A DNA stretch of 64,000 bases from Lachnospiraceae bacterium (lineage in GTDB: Bacteria > Bacillota > Clostridia > Lachnospirales > Lachnospiraceae), in contig CAJTIU010000009.1 in the NCBI GenBank assembly GCA_910576335.1, forward strand, positions 1-64,000, in the 5' to 3' direction. Below, piece after piece: positions 1 through 9,839 of this stretch. A program made the translations under genes and the position numbers. The notes beneath the pieces were generated by a model that saw nothing but the letters and a program-made list of their open reading frames with translations, was not told the DNA's origin and did not search any database. Every line of letters begins with the position of its first letter. Within the stretch, counting starts at the first letter, position 1.

Positions 1-345
1 ATGGCAACTGCCTAAAAAATGGTGGGATAACTCTCTGCCATACGCAACAAAAACCATCCAAAATCATCATTTCCAAAAATTTACAGCAATATATTCAGTT
101 TTCAAAGTTCCTATTGGTGAAAAGAATAAAATACTAATCCCCTTTTGACTACCTAATCATAATATGAAATAATAAAGATTGCAAAAAACACTTCCCAATA
201 CAAAGAAGATGTAGTATAATAGCTACAACGTAAAGGCGGTCCGGTGTGAACCGTGCAATACGATCAATATCACTTAAGTCATGTCAGACTGACGATCCCA
301 GGAAGATGGAAGCTATTTGTTATTAATGTGAAAGGATTATTTATT
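1..345. other. Non-coding stretch upstream of rho
   Basis: No convincing gene is visible. It holds the likely rho promoter and an untranslated leader of about 120 nt. The first few bases could be the tail of a gene lying outside the window, but nothing identifies it. Confidence 0.5.
192..220 (+). promoter_or_regulatory. Probable rho promoter
   Basis: A perfect -10 TATAAT lies at 215-220. The best -35 candidate, TTCCCA at 192-197, is weak with a 17-bp gap. The resulting leader of about 120 nt has G/C-rich complementary pieces around 235-300, which would suit the autoregulated attenuation known for rho genes. That regulation is inference only. Confidence 0.4.
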
Positions 346-1776
346 ATGATGAGAGAAAAATATGAAACATTGCCCCTTGCAACATTAAAGGATCTTGCAA
401 AGGCAAGAGGAATCAAGGGTATTTCCGCAATGAAGAAGGCAGATGTTATAGAGGTTATGCTAAGGGAAGATGCGAAGGAGAAGGGGCAGAAGGAAGCAAA
501 AGAGCAGAGGGAAACAAAAGAGCAGAAAGAAGCAAAAGAACAGAAGGAGCAAAGGGAGCCCAGGGAATTAAGGAAAGATTCAAGGGAGACGGTGAAGGAG
601 ATGTCAGCCAATACTGGCGATAAGGAACTGCATGACATTGACAAGCTGGACAGTGGAATTGCCGTGAAGGGAATTCTTGAGGTTATGTCAGATGGATTTG
701 GATTTATCCGGAGCGAAAATTACCTGCCTGGAGATAATGACGTATATGTGTCGCCGTCCCAGATCCGCAGATTTAATCTGAAGACAGGAGATATTCTGGA
801 GGGACATACGAGAATAAAGACGCAGCAGGAGAAGTTCAGCGCCCTTTTGTATCTGACCCATATCAATGGAATTGATCCGCTGGCCGCAATGCGCAGACCT
901 AACTTTGAAGATCTTACCCCGATCTTTCCAAACGAACGTCTGAAGCTAGAGTGCGGAAGGACAAGCACTGCTATGAGGATTATGGATCTGCTGTCCCCGA
1001 TTGGAAAAGGGCAGCGCGGCATGATCGTTTCCCAGCCGAAGGCGGGTAAGACTACTTTGTTAAAGCAGGTTGCCCTGTCTGTACAGCAGAATAATCCAGA
1101 GATCCATCTTCTGATTCTGCTGATTGATGAACGTCCTGAGGAGGTAACTGATATCAGGGAAAGCATTGAGGGGGATAATGTTGAGGTAATCTATTCTACC
1201 TTCGATGAACTTCCAGAGCATCACAAGAGAGTTTCTGAAATGGTGATCGAGAGGGCAAAGCGCCTCGTAGAACACGGAAAGGATGTCATGATTCTGCTCG
1301 ACAGCATAACGAGGCTTGCAAGGGCGTACAACCTTACAGTGCCGCCGTCAGGAAGAACACTTTCCGGTGGTCTTGATCCGGCGGCTCTTCATATGCCGAA
1401 GCGTTTCTTTGGCGCTGCGAGAAATATGCGTCAGGGCGGCAGTCTTACGATTCTTGCTACTGCACTTGTGGATACAGGAAGCAAGATGGACGATGTTGTA
1501 TATGAGGAATTTAAGGGGACGGGTAATATGGAGCTTGTACTTGACCGGAAGCTTTCTGAAAAGCGTGTGTTCCCGGCTATTGATATTCCAAAGTCCAGTA
1601 CTAGGCGGGAAGACCTTCTTCTTACAAGGGAGGAGCAGGAAGCTGTAGATACGATGCGCCGTGCATTTAATGGAATGCGTACAGATGAAGCGGTTGACAA
1701 TATTATAAATCTGTTTTCCAGGACAAGAAATAATATGGAATTTATTCAATTAGTAAAAAAGACGAAATTAATCTAG
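346..1776 (+). CDS. rho: Transcription termination factor Rho
   Basis: Rho is a hexameric RNA helicase that ends transcription at untranslated RNA. The N-terminal SAP-like helical domain ([19 protein letters not shown]) is followed by a 60-70 residue insertion rich in Lys/Glu/Gln with KEQ-type repeats. Then come the cold-shock RNA-binding domain ([19 protein letters not shown]) and the RecA-type ATPase with Walker [10 protein letters not shown] and Walker B-like [15 protein letters not shown]. The Q-loop/R-loop region is intact. A longer reading frame exists upstream, but the start at 346 (MMREKYE) has AAAGGA in front and matches the family N-terminus, giving 476 residues. rpmE follows, with its promoter overlapping the rho stop. 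Confidence 0.97.
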   Translation: MMREKYETLPLATLKDLAKARGIKGISAMKKADVIEVMLREDAKEKGQKEAKEQRETKEQKEAKEQKEQREPRELRKDSRETVKEMSANTGDKELHDIDKLDSGIAVKGILEVMSDGFGFIRSENYLPGDNDVYVSPSQIRRFNLKTGDILEGHTRIKTQQEKFSALLYLTHINGIDPLAAMRRPNFEDLTPIFPNERLKLECGRTSTAMRIMDLLSPIGKGQRGMIVSQPKAGKTTLLKQVALSVQQNNPEIHLLILLIDERPEEVTDIRESIEGDNVEVIYSTFDELPEHHKRVSEMVIERAKRLVEHGKDVMILLDSITRLARAYNLTVPPSGRTLSGGLDPAALHMPKRFFGAARNMRQGGSLTILATALVDTGSKMDDVVYEEFKGTGNMELVLDRKLSEKRVFPAIDIPKSSTRREDLLLTREEQEAVDTMRRAFNGMRTDEAVDNIINLFSRTRNNMEFIQLVKKTKLI

Positions 1777-1802
1777 ACAATACTGTAGAAGTATGGTACA
1801 AT
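1774..1802 (+). promoter_or_regulatory. Probable rpmE promoter
   Basis: TAGACA at 1774-1779 and TACAAT at 1797-1802 are separated by 17 bp, with a TGG just before the -10. The -35 overlaps the rho stop codon, so rpmE can be transcribed on its own. Confidence 0.5.
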
Positions 1803-1870
1803 TAAAAAGCTGTAAAAAAACGATTACGATTACGTTTTGCGATAACTTTTATAAAGAAGAGGTGAAAATC

Positions 1871-2074
1871 ATGAAAGAAGGAATACATCCGACATATCAT
1901 CAGGCAACTGTAACTTGTAACTGCGGCAACACATTCGTAACAGGTTCTACAAAAGAGGATATCCATGTAGAGATTTGTTCAAAGTGTCATCCGTTCTATA
2001 CAGGACAGCAGAAGGCTGCCCAGGCACGCGGACGTGTAGATAAGTTCAACAAGAAGTATGGAATGGGAAAATAA
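1871..2074 (+). CDS. rpmE: 50S ribosomal protein L31 (zinc type)
   Basis: Small large-subunit ribosomal protein of 67 residues. It carries the Cys pairs of the zinc-binding (C+) form: CNCG near residues 16-18 and [10 protein letters not shown] near 36-39. Start at 1871 follows AAGAAGAGGTG; the longer upstream frame is not L31-like. It is the only L31 in the window, so whether a zinc-free paralogue backs it up cannot be seen. It sits between rho and DUF1385, a frequent Clostridia order, and is followed by an intrinsic terminator. Confidence 0.97.
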   Translation: MKEGIHPTYHQATVTCNCGNTFVTGSTKEDIHVEICSKCHPFYTGQQKAAQARGRVDKFNKKYGMGK

Positions 2075-2088
2075 GTTGGCAGGCATCA

Positions 2089-2119
2089 GGTTGAGGTTTT
2101 AGGATCTCAACCTTTTTTG
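2089..2119 (+). terminator. Intrinsic terminator after rpmE
   Basis: GGTTGAG (2089-2095) pairs with CTCAACC (2106-2112) and is followed by a run of T. Confidence 0.85.
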
Positions 2120-2147
2120 TCATATACAGATGCTGGGAGGAGCATAT

Positions 2148-3104
2148 ATGAAATCATCCGATATCGGAGGCCAGGCGGTGCTGGAGGGCATTATGATGAG
2201 GCATGAAGACGAATATGCCGTTGCAGTCAGAACGCCTGATGGAGAGATTGTTGTACAGAAAGAGACATACAAAAGTATAGTGAAGTGGAAGAAGCTTACA
2301 GAGATTCCCTTTATACGGGGGGTATTTAATTTTATTGACTCCATGGTTCTTGGAATTAAGACCCTCATGTATTCCGCAGAGTTCTATGAAGAGGACGAAG
2401 AAGAGCAGAAGGGGGAAGAGTCCGGGAAGATCCAGACAAAAGAAACGCTGGAGAGACAGGAAAAGGCCGAAAAGCTTCTCATGGCAGGTACAGTAGCATT
2501 TTCCGTGGTGATGGCGGTTGCAGTCTTTATGGTGCTGCCATACCTTTTGTCCTCTTTTTTAAAGCCGCTTGTGACATCCTACACCGTGCGCACAGTGATT
2601 GAAGGATTTGTAAGGATCGGGATCTTTATTGCATATGTACTGCTGATTTCCAGGATGAATGATATTCAGCGGACATTTATGTATCACGGAGCGGAGCATA
2701 AGTGCATTAACTGTATTGAGCACGGACTTCCCCTTACAGTGGAAAATGTCCGGAAAAGCTCAAGACAGCATAAGCGCTGCGGGACCAGCTTTTTGTTCTT
2801 TGTAATGGCGATCAGCATTATCCTGCTTCTGCTGATTCATGTAGAATCACCGGTTATGCGTGTGGCGGTCAGGATTGCCCTGCTTCCCGTAGTCGCCAGT
2901 ATTTCCTATGAGGTGCTGAAGCTTGCCGGAAGAAGTGAGAACCCGGTTGTCAACCTTTTCAGCAAACCAGGACTAGCGGTGCAGAAGCTTACGACCAAGG
3001 AGCCGGATGACAGTATGATTGAGGTGGCGATACAGGCAGTTGAGGCTGTATTTGACTGGAGGGCTTATGAGGCAGAAAATTTTGACGCTGCGGCGGGGAT
3101 ATAG
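2148..3104 (+). CDS. DUF1385 (YqhQ-like) membrane protein
   Basis: 318-residue integral membrane protein of the DUF1385 family, found beside prmC and prfA in many Firmicutes; its biochemical role is not established. The family N-terminus GGQAVLEGIMMR is present, then a charged Glu/Lys-rich linker (about residues 75-105). Several hydrophobic helices follow, with the conserved YHGAEHKCINCIEHG and RQHKRCGTSFLF motifs between them. Start at 2148 has GGGAGG in front. The last ten residues (AENFDAAAGI) are encoded inside a 77-bp repeat derived from the 5' end of prmC, so this C-terminus is probably recent and species-specific. Confidence 0.9.
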   Translation: MKSSDIGGQAVLEGIMMRHEDEYAVAVRTPDGEIVVQKETYKSIVKWKKLTEIPFIRGVFNFIDSMVLGIKTLMYSAEFYEEDEEEQKGEESGKIQTKETLERQEKAEKLLMAGTVAFSVVMAVAVFMVLPYLLSSFLKPLVTSYTVRTVIEGFVRIGIFIAYVLLISRMNDIQRTFMYHGAEHKCINCIEHGLPLTVENVRKSSRQHKRCGTSFLFFVMAISIILLLLIHVESPVMRVAVRIALLPVVASISYEVLKLAGRSENPVVNLFSKPGLAVQKLTTKEPDDSMIEVAIQAVEAVFDWRAYEAENFDAAAGI

Positions 3105-3301
3105 AGAAAGGACAGGGATTCCTGGAAGATGACAGGAGAGCTTATAGGGCAGAGAATTTTGACGCTGCGGCAGGGATATAGAGAAAGGACAGGGATTCCT
3201 GGAAAATGACAGGAGAGCTTATGGGGCAGAGAATTATGACACTGCGGCAGGGTCACAGAGAAGGAACAGAGATCCTTGGAAAAGCAGGGATTGCGGAGGC
3301 A
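3071..3301 (+). repeat. 77-bp tandem repeat, three units, across the DUF1385-prmC junction
   Basis: Units begin at 3071, 3148 and 3225 with GGCAGARAATT. Units one and two are almost identical; unit three is the diverged, presumably original, prmC 5' end. In unit two the ATG used by prmC reads ATA, and an ATG at 3129 opens a 26-codon frame that stops at the ATGA at 3206. Confidence 0.9.
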
Positions 3302-4150
3302 TCCCTTGATTCCTGGCTTCTGCTGTCTTATGTGACAGGGATCAGCAGGGCTGCGTATTATGGGGAACCGGACAGGATACTTACGGAAGAAGAGGCAGAC
3401 AGATATGAGACATTGATTCAGAAGCGGGCAGGGAGAATTCCTCTCCAGCATCTTACCGGAGAGCAGGAATTCATGGGATATACCTTCCGGGTAAATGAGC
3501 ATGTGCTCATACCGAGACAGGATACGGAGACGCTTGTGGAAGAAGCGCTCAGGAGACTAAAGCCGGGCATGCATATCCTGGATCTGTGTACAGGATCCGG
3601 CTGCATACTCATAAGTCTTCTGAAAGCCGGCGCGGAGCGTCTGGCAGAGGCAGATGCGAAGCCTTCCGGGATGTCCGGCGGCATGCAGGAGAAAGATATG
3701 CTGACAGGCATTGGAACTGACCTGTCCGGGGAAGCACTGAAGGTAGCGGCAGAGAACGCCGGAAGGCTCGGTGTCCGGGCCAGTTTTTTAAAAGGGGATT
3801 TGTTTGAGTGCGTGACGGAGAGATATGACATGATTGTATCTAACCCGCCTTATATTCCAACGAAGGTAATAGAGGGGCTTCAGGAGGAAGTAAGGCTTCA
3901 CGACCCATATATTGCACTGGACGGAAAAGAAGACGGGCTGCATTTTTACCGTGAGATTATTAAGAATAGTATATACTATATAAAAAAAGGCGGCTTTCTT
4001 TTATTTGAAACCGGATACGACCAGGGAGAGGCTGTGTCGGCTCTTATGCGGGACGCCGGATACAGCAAAGTTTCTATACAAAAGGACCTGGCAGACCAGG
4101 ACCGGGTAGTGTGCGGCAGCTATCACAGAGAGGAAAGGAAGCCGGTTTGA
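3221..4150 (+). CDS. prmC: Release factor glutamine methyltransferase PrmC
   Basis: PrmC methylates the Gln of the GGQ motif in release factors 1 and 2, using S-adenosylmethionine. It has the helical N-domain (ASLDSWLLLSYVTG), the SAM-binding LDLCTGSGCILISL and the catalytic SNPPYIP motif. Between SGCILISLLKAGA and GTDLSGEAL there is an extra stretch of about 25 residues (LAEADAKPSGMSGG and onward), longer than usual. I prefer ATG 3221 because AGGAGA sits five bases upstream; ATG 3206 and ATG 3236 (MTLRQGHREGTEIL, the usual family start) are in frame and possible. prfA, which encodes its substrate, lies 69 bp downstream. Confidence 0.93.
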   Translation: MGQRIMTLRQGHREGTEILGKAGIAEASLDSWLLLSYVTGISRAAYYGEPDRILTEEEADRYETLIQKRAGRIPLQHLTGEQEFMGYTFRVNEHVLIPRQDTETLVEEALRRLKPGMHILDLCTGSGCILISLLKAGAERLAEADAKPSGMSGGMQEKDMLTGIGTDLSGEALKVAAENAGRLGVRASFLKGDLFECVTERYDMIVSNPPYIPTKVIEGLQEEVRLHDPYIALDGKEDGLHFYREIIKNSIYYIKKGGFLLFETGYDQGEAVSALMRDAGYSKVSIQKDLADQDRVVCGSYHREERKPV

Positions 4151-4219
4151 GGAATGCATAAGGCTTTTGTATTCCGCGAGAATATAGATAAGAGTTAGTA
4201 AGAGGAGGAATATCGTATT

Positions 4220-5290
4220 ATGTTTGACAGACTAGAGGATCTGCTCATCCGGTTAGAGGAAATCCTGAGCGAGCTGCAGGAGCCGGATGTGGCAAATGAC
4301 CAGAACAGATTCAGAAAGCTTATGAAGGAGCAGAACGATCTGACACCTATCGTGGAAGCATATAAAGAATATAAAAGATGTAAAGAGACCATTGACGACA
4401 GCCTTCAGATGCTGGAGGAGGAGTCGGACGAGGAGATGCGGGAGCTTGCGAAGGAAGAGCTGAACGAGGCAAAGGCAAGGATGGAGGAATTAGAGCATAA
4501 GCTTAAGATTCTCCTTCTTCCCAAGGATCCCAATGATGATAAAAATGTCATTGTCGAGATCCGCGCCGGTGCAGGCGGTGATGAGGCAGCATTGTTCGCA
4601 GCAGAGATTTACCGCATGTACATGCATTATGCAGAGAGCAGGCGCTGGAAGGTAGAGCTTGTTGAATGCGAGGAGATCGGTATCGGCGGTATGAAGAACG
4701 CCACCTTTATGATCACTGGAAACGGAGCATACTCTGTAATGAAATATGAATCCGGGGTTCACCGTGTCCAGCGTGTGCCGGAGACAGAATCCGGAGGAAG
4801 GATTCACACATCAACCATTACGGTTGCCGTGATGCCTGAGGCAGAAGAGGTAGATATCCAGATTGATGAGAAGGATATCCGGATTGATGTTATGCGCGCA
4901 TCTGGAAACGGAGGGCAGTGTGTCAACACAACAGACTCTGCGGTGCGTCTGACCCATTATCCCACAGGTATTGTCATTTACAGCCAGACAGAGAAATCAC
5001 AGCTTCAGAATAAGGATAAGGCATTTGCCCTGCTGCGTGCAAAGCTTTATGACCTGGAATGTCAGAAGCGCCACGACGCCGAATCTGAGGCCAGAAAGAG
5101 CCAGATCGGAACCGGGGACCGCTCTGAGAAGATCCGCACTTATAATTTCCCACAGGGGCGCGTAACTGACCACCGGATCGGCCTTACACTCTATAAGCTG
5201 GATAAGATTATGAACGGAGATATACAGGAGATTATAGATGCCTGCATTGCCGCAGACCAGGCGGCGAAGCTTGCAAATATGAATGAGTGA
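4220..5290 (+). CDS. prfA: Peptide chain release factor 1
   Basis: RF1 reads UAA and UAG stop codons and triggers peptide release in the ribosome. 356 residues, the normal length. It has the N-terminal coiled region, the codon-recognition region [17 protein letters not shown], and the catalytic loop [20 protein letters not shown] whose Gln is the substrate of PrmC next door. Start at 4220 follows AGGAGGAATATCGTATT. It shares direction with prmC upstream and nrdR downstream and is probably in the same operon. Confidence 0.98.
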   Translation: MFDRLEDLLIRLEEILSELQEPDVANDQNRFRKLMKEQNDLTPIVEAYKEYKRCKETIDDSLQMLEEESDEEMRELAKEELNEAKARMEELEHKLKILLLPKDPNDDKNVIVEIRAGAGGDEAALFAAEIYRMYMHYAESRRWKVELVECEEIGIGGMKNATFMITGNGAYSVMKYESGVHRVQRVPETESGGRIHTSTITVAVMPEAEEVDIQIDEKDIRIDVMRASGNGGQCVNTTDSAVRLTHYPTGIVIYSQTEKSQLQNKDKAFALLRAKLYDLECQKRHDAESEARKSQIGTGDRSEKIRTYNFPQGRVTDHRIGLTLYKLDKIMNGDIQEIIDACIAADQAAKLANMNE

Positions 5291-5402
5291 TTCCGGCCAT
5301 TTAACGGTGTGAAAATCTCATTGCCGATTATGTAATCAAGTGGATTTTTGTATGTAACAGGGAAGCTACAGGATAAGCAGAGATAAAAAAGGAGCGGAAA
5401 AA

Positions 5403-5864
5403 ATGAAATGTCCATATTGTGCGAATACAGATACAAGGGTAATTGATTCCAGACCTGCCGAGGAGGGAAACTCCATCCGCAGAAGACGTTCCTGTGATAT
5501 GTGCGGCAAACGCTTTACAACCTATGAGAAGATTGAGACGATCCCTCTTATCATTATCAAAAAGGATAATAACAGGGAGCAGTATGAACGGGGAAAGCTT
5601 GAAGCAGGGATCCTCCGCGCCTGCTATAAAAGACCTGTTTCAGCAGAGGATATTCAGAAAATCGTGAACCACATTGAGACAAAGATCTTTAGCATGGAAG
5701 CAAAAGAGGTTTCAAGCAGTACTCTCGGAGAGATCGCAATGGAGGAGCTGAAGACACTGGATGAGGTGGCATACGTAAGATTTGCATCTGTTTACAGGGA
5801 ATTTAAGGATGTGAATACTTTTGTAGATGAGCTTAAGAAGATATTAAACAGGGAAGAACTATGA
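5403..5864 (+). CDS. nrdR: Transcriptional repressor NrdR
   Basis: NrdR senses ATP/dATP and represses ribonucleotide reductase genes. 153 residues, the standard size. The N-terminal zinc ribbon has MKCPYCANTDTRVIDSR and RRRRSCDMCGKRFTTYE, followed by the ATP-cone (about residues 49-139). Start at 5403 follows AAAAAGGAGCGGAAAA. The stop overlaps the truA start in ATGA, indicating translational coupling. No ribonucleotide reductase gene lies in this window. Confidence 0.97.
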   Translation: MKCPYCANTDTRVIDSRPAEEGNSIRRRRSCDMCGKRFTTYEKIETIPLIIIKKDNNREQYERGKLEAGILRACYKRPVSAEDIQKIVNHIETKIFSMEAKEVSSSTLGEIAMEELKTLDEVAYVRFASVYREFKDVNTFVDELKKILNREEL

Positions 5865-6595
5865 GAACATATAAGTTGACCATTTCCTATGACGGAACCC
5901 GTTACCAGGGCTGGCAGCGCCAGGCGACGACGGACAACACCATCCAGTTTGCCATTGAATACAGTATCGGAAAGCTGGTAGGATACCGCGTGCGGGTAGA
6001 CGGCTCTGGAAGGACTGATTCAGGAGTGCACGCCAGAGAGCAGGTCGCCAGCGTCAAGCTGTCCAAGCTCTATGATGTGCAGGAACTAAAGGAATCCCTC
6101 AACCGTTATCTGCCAGAGGATATCCGTATCATGAAGGTAGAACTGGTAAAAAACGGATTCCATGCAAGAAAAAGTGCAAAAGGGAAAAAATACGAGTACT
6201 ATATTGACTGCCGGGAAAAGCCAGACGTCTTTTCCCGAAAATACTGTTATCACTATCCAGAACAGCTGGATATAGAAGCAATGAGACAGGCAGCCGGGCT
6301 ACTCATCGGAGAACGGAACTTTATCAGTTTTACAGATGACAAGGAATGCAGGGATCCCGTGCGCCGCATCACAAATATAAAGATTGTCAGCAGCGGAAAA
6401 AAAGTGCGGATCACCTATTATGGAACCGGATTCTTATATCATATGGTGCGTATCCTGACCGGAACACTCCTTGAAGTAGGGACCGGAAAACGCAGCCCAT
6501 CCATGATTCCAGTCATCATTGCCGCAGAAGACCGTAGCCTGGCAGGCTTCCTTGCCCCGGCAAGAGGATTGTTTTTGCGGAAAGTATATTATTGA
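5861..6595 (+). CDS. truA: tRNA pseudouridine(38-40) synthase TruA
   Basis: TruA forms pseudouridine at positions 38-40 of tRNA anticodon stems. 244 residues, normal length. It begins with the family start [18 protein letters not shown] and carries the catalytic Asp in [19 protein letters not shown]. The C-terminal fold signature [17 protein letters not shown] is present. The start codon overlaps the nrdR stop, so translation follows nrdR. Confidence 0.97.
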   Translation: MRTYKLTISYDGTRYQGWQRQATTDNTIQFAIEYSIGKLVGYRVRVDGSGRTDSGVHAREQVASVKLSKLYDVQELKESLNRYLPEDIRIMKVELVKNGFHARKSAKGKKYEYYIDCREKPDVFSRKYCYHYPEQLDIEAMRQAAGLLIGERNFISFTDDKECRDPVRRITNIKIVSSGKKVRITYYGTGFLYHMVRILTGTLLEVGTGKRSPSMIPVIIAAEDRSLAGFLAPARGLFLRKVYY

Positions 6596-6629
6596 GACTG
6601 CCCGTCCCCAACTGAACAGGAGGAAATTT

Positions 6630-7382
6630 ATGAAGTTTATTTCATGGAATGTAAATGGCATTCGTGCATGTATGCAGAAGGGTTTTATGGATTTTTTTGA
6701 AGAGGCAGACGCAGATATTTTCTGTATTCAGGAGTCTAAGATGCAGGAAGGACAGCTTAAGCTAGAACTTCCAGGGTATTACCAGTACTGGAATTATGCG
6801 GAAAGGAAAGGATATTCAGGGACTGCAGTCTTTACGAAGAGGGAGCCCCTTTCGGTGTCCCTTGGAATTGGGATAGAGGAGCATGACCATGAGGGGAGAG
6901 TCATTACACTGGAATATGAGGATTTTTATTTTGTGACCGTGTATACACCCAATTCCCAGAATGAGCTGGCAAGGCTTCCGTACCGTATGAAATGGGAGGA
7001 GGACTTTCTGCGGTATCTTAAGAGGCTGGAAGAGACAAAGCCAGTGGTATTCTGCGGAGATCTGAATGTTGCCCACAGGGAGATTGATCTGAAAAACCCG
7101 AAAACGAACCGGAAGAACGCAGGCTTTACGGATGAAGAGAGACAGAAGTTTACAGAGGTGTTAAATGCAGGATTTATTGACACCTTCCGGTATTTCTATC
7201 CGGATAAGGAAGGTATATACTCCTGGTGGTCCTACCGTTTCAGCGCCCGGGCAAAGAATGCGGGGTGGCGGATTGATTATTTCTGCGTGTCTGAGTGTCT
7301 GAAAGACAGACTTAGAGACGCGAAGATCCTGACGGAAGTTATGGGATCAGACCACTGCCCGGTTGAGCTTGATATGGAGTGA
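6630..7382 (+). CDS. xth: Exodeoxyribonuclease III family AP endonuclease
   Basis: ExoIII-type Mg-dependent nuclease that cuts DNA at abasic sites and removes 3' blocks in base excision repair. 250 residues. Visible motifs are SWNVNGIRA, the Glu in [29 protein letters not shown], the WWSYR turn with WRIDYF, and the catalytic GSDHCPVEL near the C-terminus. The start at 6630 ([10 protein letters not shown]) has AGGAGG upstream; the longer frame overlaps truA and lacks similarity. It is the last gene of the core block before base composition drops in GC. Confidence 0.95.
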   Translation: MKFISWNVNGIRACMQKGFMDFFEEADADIFCIQESKMQEGQLKLELPGYYQYWNYAERKGYSGTAVFTKREPLSVSLGIGIEEHDHEGRVITLEYEDFYFVTVYTPNSQNELARLPYRMKWEEDFLRYLKRLEETKPVVFCGDLNVAHREIDLKNPKTNRKNAGFTDEERQKFTEVLNAGFIDTFRYFYPDKEGIYSWWSYRFSARAKNAGWRIDYFCVSECLKDRLRDAKILTEVMGSDHCPVELDME

Positions 7383-7439
7383 GGAAGCAGTCAGCGAAAA
7401 GGGAACAGTGCCTTCTTATAAGAACAGCAGGAGGATATC

Positions 7440-8588
7440 ATGAATCGGAATTTAATTTACTTTAAGTGGTATAAAATAGCGTTCCTCACAATGCTGATTG
7501 ATCCGATCTTTGTTATTTATGCATATTCTGAGGGCCTGTCGGCAAATCAGATTTTTATACTGACAAGTATAGAATCCGTGCTGATTATATTGCTTGAAGT
7601 GCCTACAGGGGTGATATCAGACCTGTTTGGATATAAAATTAGTATGGTTTTAGCTGTTCTCTGCTTTATAATATCGAATATCATGATTATGATCAATCCG
7701 ACATTTATAAGCTTTATCATATGTGAGATATTTATGGCATTGTATAAAGTCTGTGCTTCGGGTGCTGATGAGGCATATTTGTATTTGATTTTGGATAATA
7801 AAAATGATTTTACAAAAATATCAGGAAGGCTGGATTCCGTTAATTTTATGATAACGGGAGTAATCTCAATAGGTATAGGTTATGTTTATTCACTGAATAA
7901 ACAGTATCCTTTTGTGCTGAGTATAGCAGCATGTGTACTGGCTCTGGTGATGGCTCTGAAGCTGGAAAATGTTAAGGAATATCATCAGAAAATTAAGTCT
8001 GCGAAACAGTTATCTGGAGAATTCATCCAAAACATAAGAAGGGGTTTTCAACTTATTTTCTTATCTGGAAAACTTCGATGGTTTGTTTTTTATTCGGCAG
8101 TAATAAGTTTTGCGCTTATTGCAATACTGGAAACATACCAGCTGTTTTTTTCAATGCGTCATATACCAGTTGAATATTTTGGAATTATTTATTTCTTCAT
8201 GTATGTTGTATCTTCTATAAGCGGCAGATTAGCACATTATTTTAAACGGTTTAATGAATACAGGATGTTCATACTGTTTTTAATTTTGCTGATTATCACC
8301 CCATTATTCATGCTGCTCCCGGCAAAAATATTTATCGTAACAATTATAATACCCAGAATCGTTATTGGAATCTATCCTTCCATTATGAAAGAATATATTA
8401 ATAAAGAAATAGAAACGGACCGGGCAACTATTTTTTCAATAAGGAGTCTGCTGTCTAAACTGCCTCAGGTAGTTTTACTGCCATACATTGGGTGCCTGAT
8501 CGACGGCAGAGGATTGAACAATGCTTTGGCTGTTGTAGCTGGAATCTTATTTGTATCAGGTGTAATTTTATTGGCAGACAGGAAATAA
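7440..8588 (+). CDS. MFS transporter
   Basis: Major facilitator superfamily protein, 382 residues, with about 12 hydrophobic helices. The helix 2-3 loop LEVPTGVISDLFGYKIS fits the MFS motif A pattern (GxxxDxxGxR/K). Substrate cannot be told; family members of this type are drug or metabolite exporters. RBS AGGAGG lies eight bases before the start. Composition is clearly AT-richer than xth just upstream, so this is probably the first gene of the accessory island. A role in exporting the island's peptide products is possible but unsupported. Confidence 0.85.
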   Translation: MNRNLIYFKWYKIAFLTMLIDPIFVIYAYSEGLSANQIFILTSIESVLIILLEVPTGVISDLFGYKISMVLAVLCFIISNIMIMINPTFISFIICEIFMALYKVCASGADEAYLYLILDNKNDFTKISGRLDSVNFMITGVISIGIGYVYSLNKQYPFVLSIAACVLALVMALKLENVKEYHQKIKSAKQLSGEFIQNIRRGFQLIFLSGKLRWFVFYSAVISFALIAILETYQLFFSMRHIPVEYFGIIYFFMYVVSSISGRLAHYFKRFNEYRMFILFLILLIITPLFMLLPAKIFIVTIIIPRIVIGIYPSIMKEYINKEIETDRATIFSIRSLLSKLPQVVLLPYIGCLIDGRGLNNALAVVAGILFVSGVILLADRK

Positions 8589-8651
8589 AGGTATGAAAAG
8601 GTGGATAAGTATGTTATATTAGGCATATAAGCTAATAAAAGGGGTGTTATT

Positions 8652-9839
8652 ATGGAAAAAAGCTTTTCTGATATTTTTAAACCAGGAGCATATCCGCAAA
8701 AGACGTATGTATCAAGGCACTCAAATGGTACAAGATATACTTATGAAGAACGTTTAAAACAAAGTCTTTCTATAGAAGGGTATTTAACATATATAGTAGG
8801 ACCTTCGAAAATTGGAAAAACCGTATTATGCGAAAATGTAATCGGAAGAGAAAATATGGTTTCTATGTCAGGAAATGATTTTTCCAAAGAGCACGATTTT
8901 TGGTCTGGAATTGGGAAAAAAATAGGTATTGCAATAACGGCCGGGGTTAGCCAGGAAACATCAGCTATCTCTAATAGTGAGCAAAGGTCAACCATAATCA
9001 CGAAAAATTATTTTACTACAAAAGATAGAGTGATTCAATATTTTAATGAATATAAAAAAATTCTTGTTTTGGATGATTTTCATTATGCACCCTCAGAAAC
9101 GCAATATGATATAGCGTGTCAGCTTAAGGAAGTGATACGTTTAGGATTTAAAGCAGTTGTAATTTCTTTGCCATATCGTTCTGATGATGCGATTCGTTTA
9201 AATCCGGATTTAACTGGAAGAATATCTATTATAGAGATAGAACCATGGAAAAAAGAAGAACTGGTGCGGATCGCAAATAAGGGTTTTTCTGAGTTGAACA
9301 TGGCAGTAGAGAAAAATGTTATAACAAAAATGGCAGAAGAAAGTATACATTCACCACAACTAATGCAGTCAATTTGCCTTAACATTGGACTTCTGCCAGA
9401 AAAAATAGAAGATATTACAGAGGTGACGATAGAAGAAAGCTGTAGATTCACCTGTATGAATTTACCCTACAGAGATGTAGTGCGCATATTAAAAGCAGGA
9501 CCATCGACTCGAGGACAACAGAGATTGAAATATGTTCTTAAAGATGGCAGCCAACAAGATATTTATGGCCTGATTTTAAAAATATTAGCGGATAACCCTC
9601 CGTTAGTAGAATTAAGAATTGATGAGTTAATGGAACGAATTAAAAATAATACAAATGATAATATGATAAAACAAAAGAAAGTAAAAGATTCTTTAAAGAA
9701 CTGGCAGAGGATGCTGGAACAGCAGGGAAGCCTTTATCAGGTTTTGGAGTGGAAAGATGATGTAATCTATATATTAGATAATATGTTCCTGTTCTATATC
9801 AGATGGGGATTAGAGAGGAGGGACTATGGGAATAGATGA
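8652..9839 (+). CDS. AAA/STAND-like ATPase, partner of a PD-(D/E)XK nuclease
   Basis: 395-residue P-loop ATPase. Walker A is GPSKIGKTVL at about residues 50-59 and Walker B is ILVLDDFHYAP at about 137-147. A following segment (VVISLPYRSDD) sits where sensor residues usually are, and the C-terminal half is helical with a winged-helix-like part (VELRIDELMERIKNN). No transmembrane segment. It overlaps the next gene by 14 bp in another frame, so the two are translated together. ATPase plus nuclease pairs of this kind often act in phage defence; here that role is inference, and I do not recognise a named system. Confidence 0.75.
   Translation: MEKSFSDIFKPGAYPQKTYVSRHSNGTRYTYEERLKQSLSIEGYLTYIVGPSKIGKTVLCENVIGRENMVSMSGNDFSKEHDFWSGIGKKIGIAITAGVSQETSAISNSEQRSTIITKNYFTTKDRVIQYFNEYKKILVLDDFHYAPSETQYDIACQLKEVIRLGFKAVVISLPYRSDDAIRLNPDLTGRISIIEIEPWKKEELVRIANKGFSELNMAVEKNVITKMAEESIHSPQLMQSICLNIGLLPEKIEDITEVTIEESCRFTCMNLPYRDVVRILKAGPSTRGQQRLKYVLKDGSQQDIYGLILKILADNPPLVELRIDELMERIKNNTNDNMIKQKKVKDSLKNWQRMLEQQGSLYQVLEWKDDVIYILDNMFLFYIRWGLERRDYGNR

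Noticed and set aside
225-330. Riboswitch in the rho leader
   Set aside because: The leader has paired pieces (GCGGTCCGG, GTGAACCGTG) but does not match any riboswitch core I know.
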